Source: JABCPE02 sp963530615
GTDB lineage: Bacteria; Bacteroidota; Bacteroidia; Flavobacteriales; Weeksellaceae
Assembly: GCA_963530615.1 (NCBI GenBank)
Contig: CAUSDX010000001.1
Coordinates: 1-64,000 of the forward strand
Direction of reading: 5' to 3'
Length of the DNA stretch: 64,000 nucleotides
This document shows, piece by piece, positions 16,751-25,568 of this stretch. A model generated the notes under the pieces. That model saw only the letters and a program-made list of their open reading frames with translations, did no database searches and was not told the origin of the DNA. The stretch's first letter is position 1. Each line of letters starts with the position of its first letter. The translations under genes were made by a program, and so were the position numbers.

Positions 16751-18127
16751 ATGAAAAATATTAAACAAACATTATTTTTGTTAGCTCTTTCACTGACAGG
16801 AGTTTCTTGTAGTGAAGACTTTGTAAAAACAGAATTTTATCAAAGTGTGGAACAATCTCCGCTTACTTCTAGTAAGGAGGTGCTTGCTGCCGTGAGAGGT
16901 ATTTACACAACTATGAGAGGTAGCAGCTATTTAGGTAGAGATTATATAGCCTATGCTGAAATCCGCTCAGATGAAATGCAATCTAATGGTAGAGGAGGAT
17001 ATTTTAATAGTGTGCGTAGATACAATATGTCCTCATCTGATAGTTATGCTACGGATACTTATGAGCAAATTTATACAGCAGTAGCAAAAGCTAATATTGT
17101 AATTAATACTGATGTAAATGCTATAACAGGGGGAGCATCTGAACAGGCTAAAGTAAAATTTTATCAAGGACAAGCTAAAGTTTTAAGAGCTGTACTCTTC
17201 TTTGATTTACTTAAATTATATGGTCAAAAATATACTGGTCATGCAGACCAATTAGGTATCGTTATGCCATTGACATATAACCCTAAAGCATTACAAGCAA
17301 GAAGCTCAGTTACTGAAACTGAAGCTCAAATTGAGAAGGACTTTACAGAAGGATTAGCTTTAATGAAACAAAATGCTGCAGATAATGATGGAAAAGCAGG
17401 AAAGGTAGAATTAACAGTCAATGCTGCTTTAGCATATATGTCTAGATATTATTTGTACAAAAAAGATTATGCTAAAGTAAGAGATTATGTAGGTCAGTTA
17501 TACGGAAAATATTCTGTTGTCCTAAAAGACTCTTATGCTACTTCTTGGAGCTTGTCTAACTCTACTCCAAACTCTATTTTTGAGTTAGCTGTCGGTGTAA
17601 ATGGAGCTCTAGCCTCAAGTTCTTTAGCTATAATATATAAGGGTACTTATAAAAACATCGTTATAAAACCAGATATGTATAGTACTTATGCTACAGAAGA
17701 TGTAAGAAAGGATGTTATAAAAGAAGGTACTAGTAGTTCATTTAAATACATGATTAATAAATATCCTAATGACCAAGGATCTGATAACCTTAAACTTATC
17801 CGTTATGAAGAGGTTCTTCTAAATGGAGTAGAAGCAGAGCTTAACGGAGGAACTCAGGCAAAAGCATTACAATATTACAATGAAATTCTAACGAATAGAG
17901 GATTGTCTGCTGCTACAAGTGTAGATATGACCGCACTAAAAGCTGAAAGAGCAAAAGAGTTGATCGGTGAAGGATTCAGAATGTGGGATTTACTAAGATG
18001 GGGTGATAAAGCAAGTGTCTTAGGAACGGCAACAACTAATGAAAATTTATTAGCATTTCCTATCCCTAGATCTGTTACAAATATCTCAGGAACACCTGTA
18101 AAGTCTAATCCTGGATATGATAACTAG
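16751..18127 (+). CDS. SusD/RagB-type nutrient-binding lipoprotein
   Basis: The 458-residue protein begins with a lipoprotein signal (LSLTGVSCSEDF; Cys20 is the acylation site) and shows the SusD pattern: an N-terminal tetratricopeptide-like part with YEQIYTAVAKANIVI and KVLRAVLFFDLLKLYG, and the C-terminal ERAKELIGEGFRMWDLLRWG. It starts 18 bases after the susC-type gene and will form the surface lid of that transporter. A hairpin with a T-run (18151-18187) follows and overlaps the start of the next gene. Confidence 0.93.
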   Translation: MKNIKQTLFLLALSLTGVSCSEDFVKTEFYQSVEQSPLTSSKEVLAAVRGIYTTMRGSSYLGRDYIAYAEIRSDEMQSNGRGGYFNSVRRYNMSSSDSYATDTYEQIYTAVAKANIVINTDVNAITGGASEQAKVKFYQGQAKVLRAVLFFDLLKLYGQKYTGHADQLGIVMPLTYNPKALQARSSVTETEAQIEKDFTEGLALMKQNAADNDGKAGKVELTVNAALAYMSRYYLYKKDYAKVRDYVGQLYGKYSVVLKDSYATSWSLSNSTPNSIFELAVGVNGALASSSLAIIYKGTYKNIVIKPDMYSTYATEDVRKDVIKEGTSSSFKYMINKYPNDQGSDNLKLIRYEEVLLNGVEAELNGGTQAKALQYYNEILTNRGLSAATSVDMTALKAERAKELIGEGFRMWDLLRWGDKASVLGTATTNENLLAFPIPRSVTNISGTPVKSNPGYDN

Positions 18128-18144
18128 ATAATATTATAAATTAT

Positions 18145-18187
18145 TATATTTGTACCTCATAAATTTACTATGAGGTACATTTTTTTT
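18145..18187 (+). promoter_or_regulatory. Overlapping -7 box, terminator-like hairpin and porin start
   Basis: TATATTTG (18145-18152) is a perfect -7 box. From 18151 a 10-bp stem (TGTACCTCAT with ATGAGGTACA at 18170-18179) is followed by eight T residues, the look of a susCD terminator. The right arm begins with the ATG of the porin gene and the T-run codes for its first residues. A transcript starting near 18158 would lack most of the left arm, so only readthrough RNA would fold. Confidence 0.55.
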
Positions 18188-20059
18188 ATGCTGTTTATTG
18201 GAGTTTGGGGACAAGCACAAATTACAGACTCAGAAATCATCATTGATAATGGGAATAAGGACTCTATCAAAATCTTTAAGCCTACTATCAATGATTATCA
18301 ATATCGCACACAGTTTTCAGAAAAGAAAGCCTTTGACACCACTTTTACCATTGATAAATATTATCAATTCACACAATTTAACAATAGGGATAATTTTGGA
18401 AAAATCCAATTTTCTAACATGGGAAGCGGATTTCAACAATTAATCTATGAAACTAACTTCGAAGAAGATTTAGCTCTCTTTCCTACAAAAAAATCCTTTA
18501 CTTTTTTAGGTATTAAAGACATTAAATATTATGATGTAAAAACTCCTACCACTATTTTTCATTATCATAACGGATATAATAATGGAGGAGCATTACAATC
18601 TACCTATACCCAAAATATAGGAAAAAGATTCAATTTTGCTATAAAATACATGGGTTTAAGATCTCAAGGATTTTACCAAAGAGATTTGGCTTCTTCTAAT
18701 AATTCTATTTTTTCTACCCACTATCTTTCTAAAAACGGAAGATATGAAATTTACACTCATTATATTCATCAAAATATTTCCAATGAAGAAAACGGAGGTC
18801 TTGCAAATTTAGACAATTTCATCAGCGGAGATTCTCGCTTCAATAATAGAGAAAGTTTGACCATCAATTTATATAATACTTACTCCAAATTTATGGCAAG
18901 AAGGTATTACTTCAGCCATATTTTAACTCCTTTTAATGCGGAAAAATTTCCATTTAAAATAAAACACACTCTTTATCATCAGTCAAACCGCTTTAATTAT
19001 ACTCAAGAAAATAATGAAAATTACTATTCATCAGCATTGATAAATGATTACGATACAAATACATACAAGCAATCCAAAAATTTCAGCAACACTTTGAGTT
19101 TGGCTTTCGACCAAAAGAAATTCAAAGCCGAGGCGGGTATCCGTTATCAAAATATTCGTTTCAAGACAGGGACTCCTATTATCATCAATGGAGCTATTGC
19201 TGATAATTTGATGAAAGAAAATCGCATCGGAATTATAGGAAATATTGCCTTAAAAATTTGGAATAAATTTGATTTGAATTCTTCCTTAGAAATCTCTAAC
19301 GGAACTAAATTAGGCAACTATATCAACTCCAAAAATCAAATCACTTTTGAACCCATAAAAGATTATTTTCTAAATGCTTACCTCAATATCAAATCTTCTG
19401 CACCATCTTTCAACTATCTGATGAATGCATCATTTTATAAAGATTATAACTACTCATTTACCAACTTCAAAAATCAAAATATTCTAAATTTAGGAGCAGA
19501 TATTCAACTTAAATGGTTCAGTACCAAATTATTTTTAAATTATTTCAGAATTGACCAAATGGCATATTTTAATACCGATAAAACGCCTCAACAAAGTTCT
19601 TCTCCTGTAAATATATCCCAAATCGGCGGGGAAGCAAATTTTAACCATGGTAGATTTCATCTTAATACCAAATTGCATTTTCAAAATGTTACGAACAATA
19701 AGGAATTACTGCCTTTACCTTCATTCATCGGAAGAGCAAATGTTTATTATCAAAATAAAATCTTCAGGAAAGCAGCCGAAATACAAACAGGAATTAAAGT
19801 TTATTATTTCTCAAAATTTACCTCGAGAGAATATTTTCCTATTCTAAATGAATTTGTATTATCATCCAATAGCAATAATATCGGTGGACAACCCATCGCT
19901 GATGCTTATATCAATCTCAAAGTAAAAAGAATGCTTATCTATGCTGAAGCACAACATTTCAATGCCTCTTTAACTAAAAATAAATCTTTTGCAGCACCAT
20001 TCTATCCTATTGCTGATTTCAGACTAAATTTAGGTATTGTTTGGTATTTATTTCATTAA
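18170..20059 (+). CDS. Putative outer membrane porin (Porin_10-like)
   Basis: The 629-residue protein has a short signal peptide (MRYIFFMLFIGVWGQAQ) and then a beta-rich, aromatic sequence of alternating strands, ending with LGIVWYLFH, typical of an outer membrane barrel. The early block YQFTQFNNRDNFGKIQFSNM and the TFLGIKDIKYYDVKTPTT block match the Bacteroidota 'putative porin' family. The later ATG at 18188 would shorten the signal peptide to 11 residues, so I keep 18170, although this ATG lies in the arm of a terminator-like hairpin. Function beyond a barrel is unknown. Confidence 0.8.
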   Translation: MRYIFFMLFIGVWGQAQITDSEIIIDNGNKDSIKIFKPTINDYQYRTQFSEKKAFDTTFTIDKYYQFTQFNNRDNFGKIQFSNMGSGFQQLIYETNFEEDLALFPTKKSFTFLGIKDIKYYDVKTPTTIFHYHNGYNNGGALQSTYTQNIGKRFNFAIKYMGLRSQGFYQRDLASSNNSIFSTHYLSKNGRYEIYTHYIHQNISNEENGGLANLDNFISGDSRFNNRESLTINLYNTYSKFMARRYYFSHILTPFNAEKFPFKIKHTLYHQSNRFNYTQENNENYYSSALINDYDTNTYKQSKNFSNTLSLAFDQKKFKAEAGIRYQNIRFKTGTPIIINGAIADNLMKENRIGIIGNIALKIWNKFDLNSSLEISNGTKLGNYINSKNQITFEPIKDYFLNAYLNIKSSAPSFNYLMNASFYKDYNYSFTNFKNQNILNLGADIQLKWFSTKLFLNYFRIDQMAYFNTDKTPQQSSSPVNISQIGGEANFNHGRFHLNTKLHFQNVTNNKELLPLPSFIGRANVYYQNKIFRKAAEIQTGIKVYYFSKFTSREYFPILNEFVLSSNSNNIGGQPIADAYINLKVKRMLIYAEAQHFNASLTKNKSFAAPFYPIADFRLNLGIVWYLFH

Positions 20060-20089
20060 AATCAAAAGCTAAAATAACAATTTCACATC

Positions 20090-21655
20090 ATGAATTATCA
20101 CAAAATAAATTTCACAGATATTTATCATATTCCTGCACTAATAAAGGATTTTCTAACTGAAGAAAAATATTCTCCTATAAGATTTTCCTTACCTAATGCC
20201 GTAAAAAAAGCTGAAGAAAAACAAAACTCATTTTCTTCTACTCAAAGAGAAATTCTACATCAAGTTCTTACCGAACAGATGCAGGATTTAGAACTATCAC
20301 CAAAACAAAAGGAAAATCTAGCCTTACTTCAACAAGAGCATGTTTTTACCATCACGACAGGGCATCAATTAAATTTATTTTCTGGTGCAAGTTTTTTCAT
20401 TTACAAAATCTTACAAACAATAAAAACCACTCATTTTCTTAACCAGAATTCTGAGCGCTTCAAATTTGTTCCTATATTTTGGCTAGCCACAGAAGATCAT
20501 GATTTTGACGAAATCAATAATTTCAACACCCAAAATCATCAATATCAAATTTCAGGAAAATCAGGAGGTCCAGTGGGTAGAATTAAAATTGAAGAAAATC
20601 ATTTTATCCAAGATTTTGAAAAAGAATTTAAAGATGATGTTTTCGGCACAGAACTTATTCTATGGCTCAAAGAAGCTTACCAAATAGGAAATTCTTTAAC
20701 ACAAGCCACTAAACTATTCGTTAATAGATTATTCAGTGAATATGGATTACTTATAATAGATGGTGATAACCCTATTCTAAAAGAGCAAATGCGAGACATT
20801 TTCACAGATGAACTCCTCCATCAATCTTTGAAAAAATCCACTGAAAAAGAAATACAAAACTTAACTAAAAAATACGGAAAAGTTCAAGTAAATCCGAGAG
20901 AAATAAACTTATTTTATATCTCAGAAAACCGAAATAGAATAGAAAAAAAAGGCAATCAATATCACATTATAGATACCGATTTAGTTTTTGAAGCTAATGA
21001 ACTTTTGGAGAAAATGGAAAATATTTCTCCAAACGCCCTAATGCGTCCTATTTATCAAGAGAAAATATTGCCAAATATTGCTTATATCGGTGGGAATGCA
21101 GAAATTATGTATTGGCTGGAACTTAAGGATTATTTTGAAAAAATTAGACTGCCACTTCCTCTGCTAATTCCACGAAATTCTATGCTATTTTTAAGCAAAA
21201 AAACTTCTACAAAAATAGATAAACTAGGATTAAAAATTGAAGATTTTTTCCAAGATTTTCCCAAAGTAATGAAAGAAAAACTTCTTCATGAATCTGAGTT
21301 ATTAGAAATCATAGAGCAAAAAGAAAAAGAAATCAAAAATGCCTTTCTATTGCTTGAAGAAAAATCATCTCTTACGGATAAAACATTCCATAACTTAATA
21401 AAGGCAGAAGAAATTCGCCAACTAAAATCTTACACCCGAATGAAAAAACGCCTACTGAGAGCTGAAAAAATAAAACAACATGAAAAATATACCCGAATGA
21501 GTCAGTTATATCTGGAAATTCATCCCAAAAATATTTGGCAAGAACGAGTGTATAATTATAGTGTTTTCTATGCCCAAAATGGTAGAAAATGGATAGAAGA
21601 ATGTTATGATAAAATGGATGTGGAAAATTCCTGTATTTCAATCTCTATTATTTAA
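20090..21655 (+). CDS. bshC: Bacillithiol synthase BshC (cysteine-adding enzyme)
   Basis: The 521-residue protein shows the BshC signatures TGHQLNLFSGASFFIYKI, FWLATEDHDFDEIN, GGPVGRI and the C-terminal coiled coil and helical segment. BshC ligates cysteine to glucosaminyl-malate in the last step of bacillithiol synthesis, the low-molecular-weight thiol of many Firmicutes and Bacteroidota. BshA and BshB are not in the window. It begins 30 bases after the porin gene and may be cotranscribed with it. Confidence 0.93.
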   Translation: MNYHKINFTDIYHIPALIKDFLTEEKYSPIRFSLPNAVKKAEEKQNSFSSTQREILHQVLTEQMQDLELSPKQKENLALLQQEHVFTITTGHQLNLFSGASFFIYKILQTIKTTHFLNQNSERFKFVPIFWLATEDHDFDEINNFNTQNHQYQISGKSGGPVGRIKIEENHFIQDFEKEFKDDVFGTELILWLKEAYQIGNSLTQATKLFVNRLFSEYGLLIIDGDNPILKEQMRDIFTDELLHQSLKKSTEKEIQNLTKKYGKVQVNPREINLFYISENRNRIEKKGNQYHIIDTDLVFEANELLEKMENISPNALMRPIYQEKILPNIAYIGGNAEIMYWLELKDYFEKIRLPLPLLIPRNSMLFLSKKTSTKIDKLGLKIEDFFQDFPKVMKEKLLHESELLEIIEQKEKEIKNAFLLLEEKSSLTDKTFHNLIKAEEIRQLKSYTRMKKRLLRAEKIKQHEKYTRMSQLYLEIHPKNIWQERVYNYSVFYAQNGRKWIEECYDKMDVENSCISISII

Positions 21656-21666
21656 TCCAAAAAGTG

Positions 21667-21674
21667 TAACTTTG
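21667..21674 (+). promoter_or_regulatory. -7 promoter element before the LysM protein
   Basis: TAACTTTG matches TAnnTTTG perfectly and lies 53 bases before the start codon. I see no clear TTTG at 19-21 bases upstream. Confidence 0.4.
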
Positions 21675-21727
21675 CTATTTTATTAAACACATAAAAAATG
21701 TAGTTTCAACGCTATTTTTCGGATAAA

Positions 21728-23596
21728 ATGAAGAGAATTTTCATCACATTATTAGGGCTTACATTGAGTAATTTATCGGCTCAACAGAAAACCCATACCG
21801 TCATTGCCAGAGAAAACTTATATTCTATTTCTAGAAAATATGAAATAAGTATAGAAGAACTTGTAAAACATAATCCTAAAATCAAAAATGGAATACTTAA
21901 TATCGGAGATGTTTTAACCATTCCTAATAATTCAAAATCAGGTGTTTCCAAAAATTCAGGAACAAAAAATCCTTCACAGAAATTAGGAAAAATTATCCTT
22001 CAGCCTAAGCAAACTATCTACGGAATCACAAAACAATATAAAATTTCCGAGGCTGAATTGAGAAGGCTTAACCCTGATCTTGATAATCACATGAAAATCG
22101 GTGATGCAGTTATTTTACCCGAAGAAAACATCAAAAAATACGGAGATGTTTTAGCTCAAAATAATCCAACTTCTCCTTCTCCAAAAGAAGAGATTAAAAA
22201 TAACTCTGCTTCTAATAATGTAATCCCCTATACTATTCAGCCCAAAGATACTTATTACGGTATCTCGAAAAAATTTAACCTCAGTCAGCAAGAACTTCTT
22301 ACCCTTAATCCTTATTTAGCACAAAAAGGATTACAACCTGGTGATGTTATAAAAGTAAAAGGAATTCCTTCAAAAGCTCCGCAATCTAATCCTATTACTA
22401 AAACCAACACTTATTCCGTGGAGGAATATGTAACACACAAAGTTCAGAAGGGAGATAGTGTATTTGAAATCATTAACAAATATAATATTTCTTACCAACA
22501 ACTTTCCGAACTTAACAATGGATTGAAAGAAGGGTTAAAAGAAGGGACAGAACTTAAAATCAAAAAATATGAACGACAATACATCAGCGTAGAAAATGAT
22601 GTATTTAATGTTGCTTTAATGCTACCTTTCGGATATGATTCTAATGATAATAGATACCGAAATTTAGCAACAGATTTCCTACTTGGTGCAAAGTTGGCCA
22701 TAGAACGAAATGTCTTACAAGGAAAAAAAATCAGCCTCAATGTAATTGATGCTGAAAATGAAAATTCTTTCAAAAATAGCCTATCCCAAATTAATAAAAC
22801 AAATACAAATCTCATTATTGGACCATTTTTTAAATCTAATGTCTTGGAAGTTTTGGACTATGTGAAAAATGAGAAAATCCCTGTAGTAGCTCCATTTGCT
22901 CACACTTCTGATTTATATGACTATTCTAATTTAGTTTTAATAGAAACTCATAGCCGTGTTTATGCAGAACGAATTGCAAAGGAAGTAGAGCAAGTTTATG
23001 CTAATCAAAAAATTTATCTCATAGGAGATAAAAATAATGACGATGTCACTTTCCTTAAAAACCATTTAGGAAGAAATCTATCCAAGGCAAATATTACCAT
23101 TATAAACTCCCCCAATGAAATTTCATTGGAACAAAATATGATGACTGGACTAAAAGTTCCCGCCATCATTATTTTAGCTAGTAATGATGAACAGATTGGC
23201 AAAAGTTTTGCTCAAAAATTGACTTCTTTAGGTAAAGAAACTGAAGGAATTAGAGCCTTCAGTATGTATTATCATCCTGATTTTGAAAAAAATGTAAATG
23301 ATTTAATCCCAAGTAATTTGGTGTATCTCATGGATAGAAAAATCAATACAAATGGGAATTTTGAAAAAGAAATTTTAGCTAATTTTAGAAAAAAATATTG
23401 TAAAACACCTTCCAAATACACTATTATCGGTTTTGATGTAATGAATGACATGCTCACGAGAGAATATAACGGTGATGTATTGAGACAAATGGACAAAACA
23501 CAAACTCAACTCGCTACTAAATTTGAATATATCCGTGCAAAAAAAAATGGAGCATTTGTAAATACAGGGTATAGAGTTGTAAGATTGATTCCTTAA
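21728..23596 (+). CDS. Exported protein with LysM repeats and a receptor-like ligand-binding domain
   Basis: The 622-residue protein has a signal peptide (about 1-18, ending LSAQQ), four LysM modules in residues 20-280 (for example TVIARENLYSISRKYEISIE and YTIQPKDTYYGISKKFNLSQ), and then a type I periplasmic-binding-like domain (VALMLPFGYD, LIIGPFFKSNVLEVLDY, IPVVAPFAHTSDLYDYSN). Architecture recalls LpoA/YraM-like lipoproteins that contact cell-wall enzymes, here with LysM binding peptidoglycan; this is an inference. It is next to fabD in the same direction, 36 bases apart. Confidence 0.82.
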   Translation: MKRIFITLLGLTLSNLSAQQKTHTVIARENLYSISRKYEISIEELVKHNPKIKNGILNIGDVLTIPNNSKSGVSKNSGTKNPSQKLGKIILQPKQTIYGITKQYKISEAELRRLNPDLDNHMKIGDAVILPEENIKKYGDVLAQNNPTSPSPKEEIKNNSASNNVIPYTIQPKDTYYGISKKFNLSQQELLTLNPYLAQKGLQPGDVIKVKGIPSKAPQSNPITKTNTYSVEEYVTHKVQKGDSVFEIINKYNISYQQLSELNNGLKEGLKEGTELKIKKYERQYISVENDVFNVALMLPFGYDSNDNRYRNLATDFLLGAKLAIERNVLQGKKISLNVIDAENENSFKNSLSQINKTNTNLIIGPFFKSNVLEVLDYVKNEKIPVVAPFAHTSDLYDYSNLVLIETHSRVYAERIAKEVEQVYANQKIYLIGDKNNDDVTFLKNHLGRNLSKANITIINSPNEISLEQNMMTGLKVPAIIILASNDEQIGKSFAQKLTSLGKETEGIRAFSMYYHPDFEKNVNDLIPSNLVYLMDRKINTNGNFEKEILANFRKKYCKTPSKYTIIGFDVMNDMLTREYNGDVLRQMDKTQTQLATKFEYIRAKKNGAFVNTGYRVVRLIP

Positions 23597-23632
23597 AAAA
23601 ATATTAATAAACAAAAATTTATTCTAAATTAT

Positions 23633-24511
23633 ATGAAAAAAGCATTAGTATTCCCTGGACAAGGTTCTCAGTTCGTAGGAATGGGAAAAGAACTTTATGA
23701 TAGCAGAAAAGAAATTAAAAACCTAATGGAATCCGCAAATGATATTTTAGGCTTTGATATTCTTTCTATCATGTTCAACGGAAATGAAGAAGATTTAAAA
23801 AAAACAAAAGTAACTCAACCCGCAATCTTTATTCACTCAATAGCAGCCGTAAAAGCTGCTGATACTACAGGTGCAGAAATGGTTGCAGGGCATTCTTTGG
23901 GTGAATTTTCAGCATTGGTAGCCAATGGAACACTGTCCTTCAAAGATGGATTAGAATTGGTATATCAAAGGGCTTTAGCCATGCAAGAAGCTTGTGATAT
24001 TCACCCCTCTTCTATGGCTGCAGTTTTAGGCTTGGAAGATTCTATAGTAGAAAAAATCTGTGCAGAAACGAAAGGTATTGTAGTTCCTGCCAATTATAAC
24101 TGCCCTGGTCAATTAGTCATTTCAGGAGAAACCGATGCAGTAGAAAAAGTTTGTATAGCTCTAAAAGAAGCAGGAGCTAAAAGAGCTTTAATCCTTCCTG
24201 TAAATGGAGCTTTTCACTCCCCTTTAATGAAACCAGCACAAGAAAAATTAGCAAAAGCTATTGAAAATATTAGGTTTAATAATCCTATCATCCCTATTTA
24301 TCAAAATGTTACTACTACTGCAGTAACCGACCCTGAAGAAATTAAAAAGAATCTTATCGCACAATTAACAAGCTCTGTAAAATGGACTCAAAGTATTAAA
24401 AATATGGTAACTGATGGAGCTTCTCATTTCATAGAAGTAGGTCCAGGAAAAACCTTACAAGGGCTCATCAAAAAAATATCTTCCGAAGTAACTACTTCAT
24501 CTGCTGTATAA
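23633..24511 (+). CDS. fabD: Malonyl CoA-acyl carrier protein transacylase
   Basis: The 292-residue protein has FPGQGSQFVGMGKEL at the start, the nucleophile motif AGHSLGEFSAL, the catalytic His in VNGAFHSPLM and the C-terminal EVGPGKTLQGL. FabD loads malonyl groups on acyl carrier protein for fatty acid synthesis. Length and start match the family. A strong terminator follows, and no other fab gene is adjacent. Confidence 0.96.
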   Translation: MKKALVFPGQGSQFVGMGKELYDSRKEIKNLMESANDILGFDILSIMFNGNEEDLKKTKVTQPAIFIHSIAAVKAADTTGAEMVAGHSLGEFSALVANGTLSFKDGLELVYQRALAMQEACDIHPSSMAAVLGLEDSIVEKICAETKGIVVPANYNCPGQLVISGETDAVEKVCIALKEAGAKRALILPVNGAFHSPLMKPAQEKLAKAIENIRFNNPIIPIYQNVTTTAVTDPEEIKKNLIAQLTSSVKWTQSIKNMVTDGASHFIEVGPGKTLQGLIKKISSEVTTSSAV

Positions 24512-24514
24512 TAA

Positions 24515-24546
24515 AAAAATCCTTATTTTAATAAATAAGGATTTTT
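24515..24546 (+). terminator. Terminator of fabD
   Basis: A 14-bp perfect stem (24515-24528 with 24533-24546, AAATCCTTATTT core) with a 4-base loop and T-run lies a few bases after the fabD stop. Confidence 0.8.
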
Positions 24547-24592
24547 ACTATAATTGATTTTACGCTAAAAAAGTTATATCTATTCTCAAAAA

Positions 24593-25504
24593 ATGAATCA
24601 TTTTTTTTCTCATGGCAAACTTCTCCTTACTTCTGAATACTTTATTTTAGATGGTGCATTAGCATTAGCCATACCGACCCAATTAGGACAAAAACTTATT
24701 CTTGAAGAAATAGAAAATGCTCAATCCCTCATTACATGGGAGTCTTTCTGCCAAAACCAAATTTGGATAAAAACAAAAATTAATTACCAATCTTGGAAAA
24801 TTTTAGAATCCAATTTTATAGATTCTGCTCTATTCATCATGAATATCATAAAAGAAATCCAGAAACTTTCATCAGATAAATTCAAAAAAAACACTTCTTA
24901 TCTTATCAAATCCAATTTAGAATTTCCTCAAAATTTCGGTTTAGGAAGCAGCTCTACTCTACTCACCAACCTTTCGAAATGGGCGAAAATCAATCCCTTT
25001 GAACTCAATGAAAATATTCTCGGAGGAAGTGGATATGATGTCGCCATCGCACAAAATTCTTCAGCGATACTCTATCAAATCAAAGATGAAATTCGGCATA
25101 TTGAGCAAATTCATTTTTCACCAAAATTCAAAGAAGAACTGCTATTCATTCATCTCAATAAAAAACAAAACAGCAGAGAAGGCATTAAACTGTATCGCTC
25201 TAAAAATAAATCTCAACAGCTCATTCAAGAATTTTCAGAAATTACCAAATCTATTGTTCAATGTAATGATATTAATAATTTTTCTGAATTAATGAACCTA
25301 CACGAAAAAAAAATATCTCAATTTTTAGGACTAAAAACAGCAAAAGAAATTTATTTCCCGGATTGTCCCGTATTCATAAAAAGCCTCGGAGCTTGGGGAG
25401 GAGATTTTATCATGAGCCGAAAGTTTAATGGTTATCAAAAATATTTCAAAGAAAAAGGCTTTGAAAGTATTTTTACTTGGCAAGATTTGATTTTAGAAAA
25501 ATAA
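24593..25504 (+). CDS. GHMP kinase, GYDIA family
   Basis: The 303-residue protein has a GHMP kinase layout: HGKLLLTSEYFILDGALALA at the N-terminus, the ATP loop FGLGSSSTLLTNL, and GGSGYDVAIAQNSSAILYQI, the variant (GYDVA) of the motif that names the GYDIA subfamily of Bacteroidota. These are related to mevalonate and phosphomevalonate kinases, so a role in isoprenoid synthesis is plausible but unproven. It stands alone between terminator and pckA. Confidence 0.82.
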   Translation: MNHFFSHGKLLLTSEYFILDGALALAIPTQLGQKLILEEIENAQSLITWESFCQNQIWIKTKINYQSWKILESNFIDSALFIMNIIKEIQKLSSDKFKKNTSYLIKSNLEFPQNFGLGSSSTLLTNLSKWAKINPFELNENILGGSGYDVAIAQNSSAILYQIKDEIRHIEQIHFSPKFKEELLFIHLNKKQNSREGIKLYRSKNKSQQLIQEFSEITKSIVQCNDINNFSELMNLHEKKISQFLGLKTAKEIYFPDCPVFIKSLGAWGGDFIMSRKFNGYQKYFKEKGFESIFTWQDLILEK

Positions 25505-25535
25505 AATAATTATAGGAAAACTTTCAAATAAAACT

Positions 25536-25543
25536 TATCTTTG
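25536..25543 (+). promoter_or_regulatory. -7 promoter element of pckA
   Basis: TATCTTTG, a perfect match to TAnnTTTG, lies 25 bases before the pckA start. The -33 position is not conserved. Confidence 0.5.
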
Positions 25544-25568
25544 CTATCAGTATAATCCTTATAACTAA

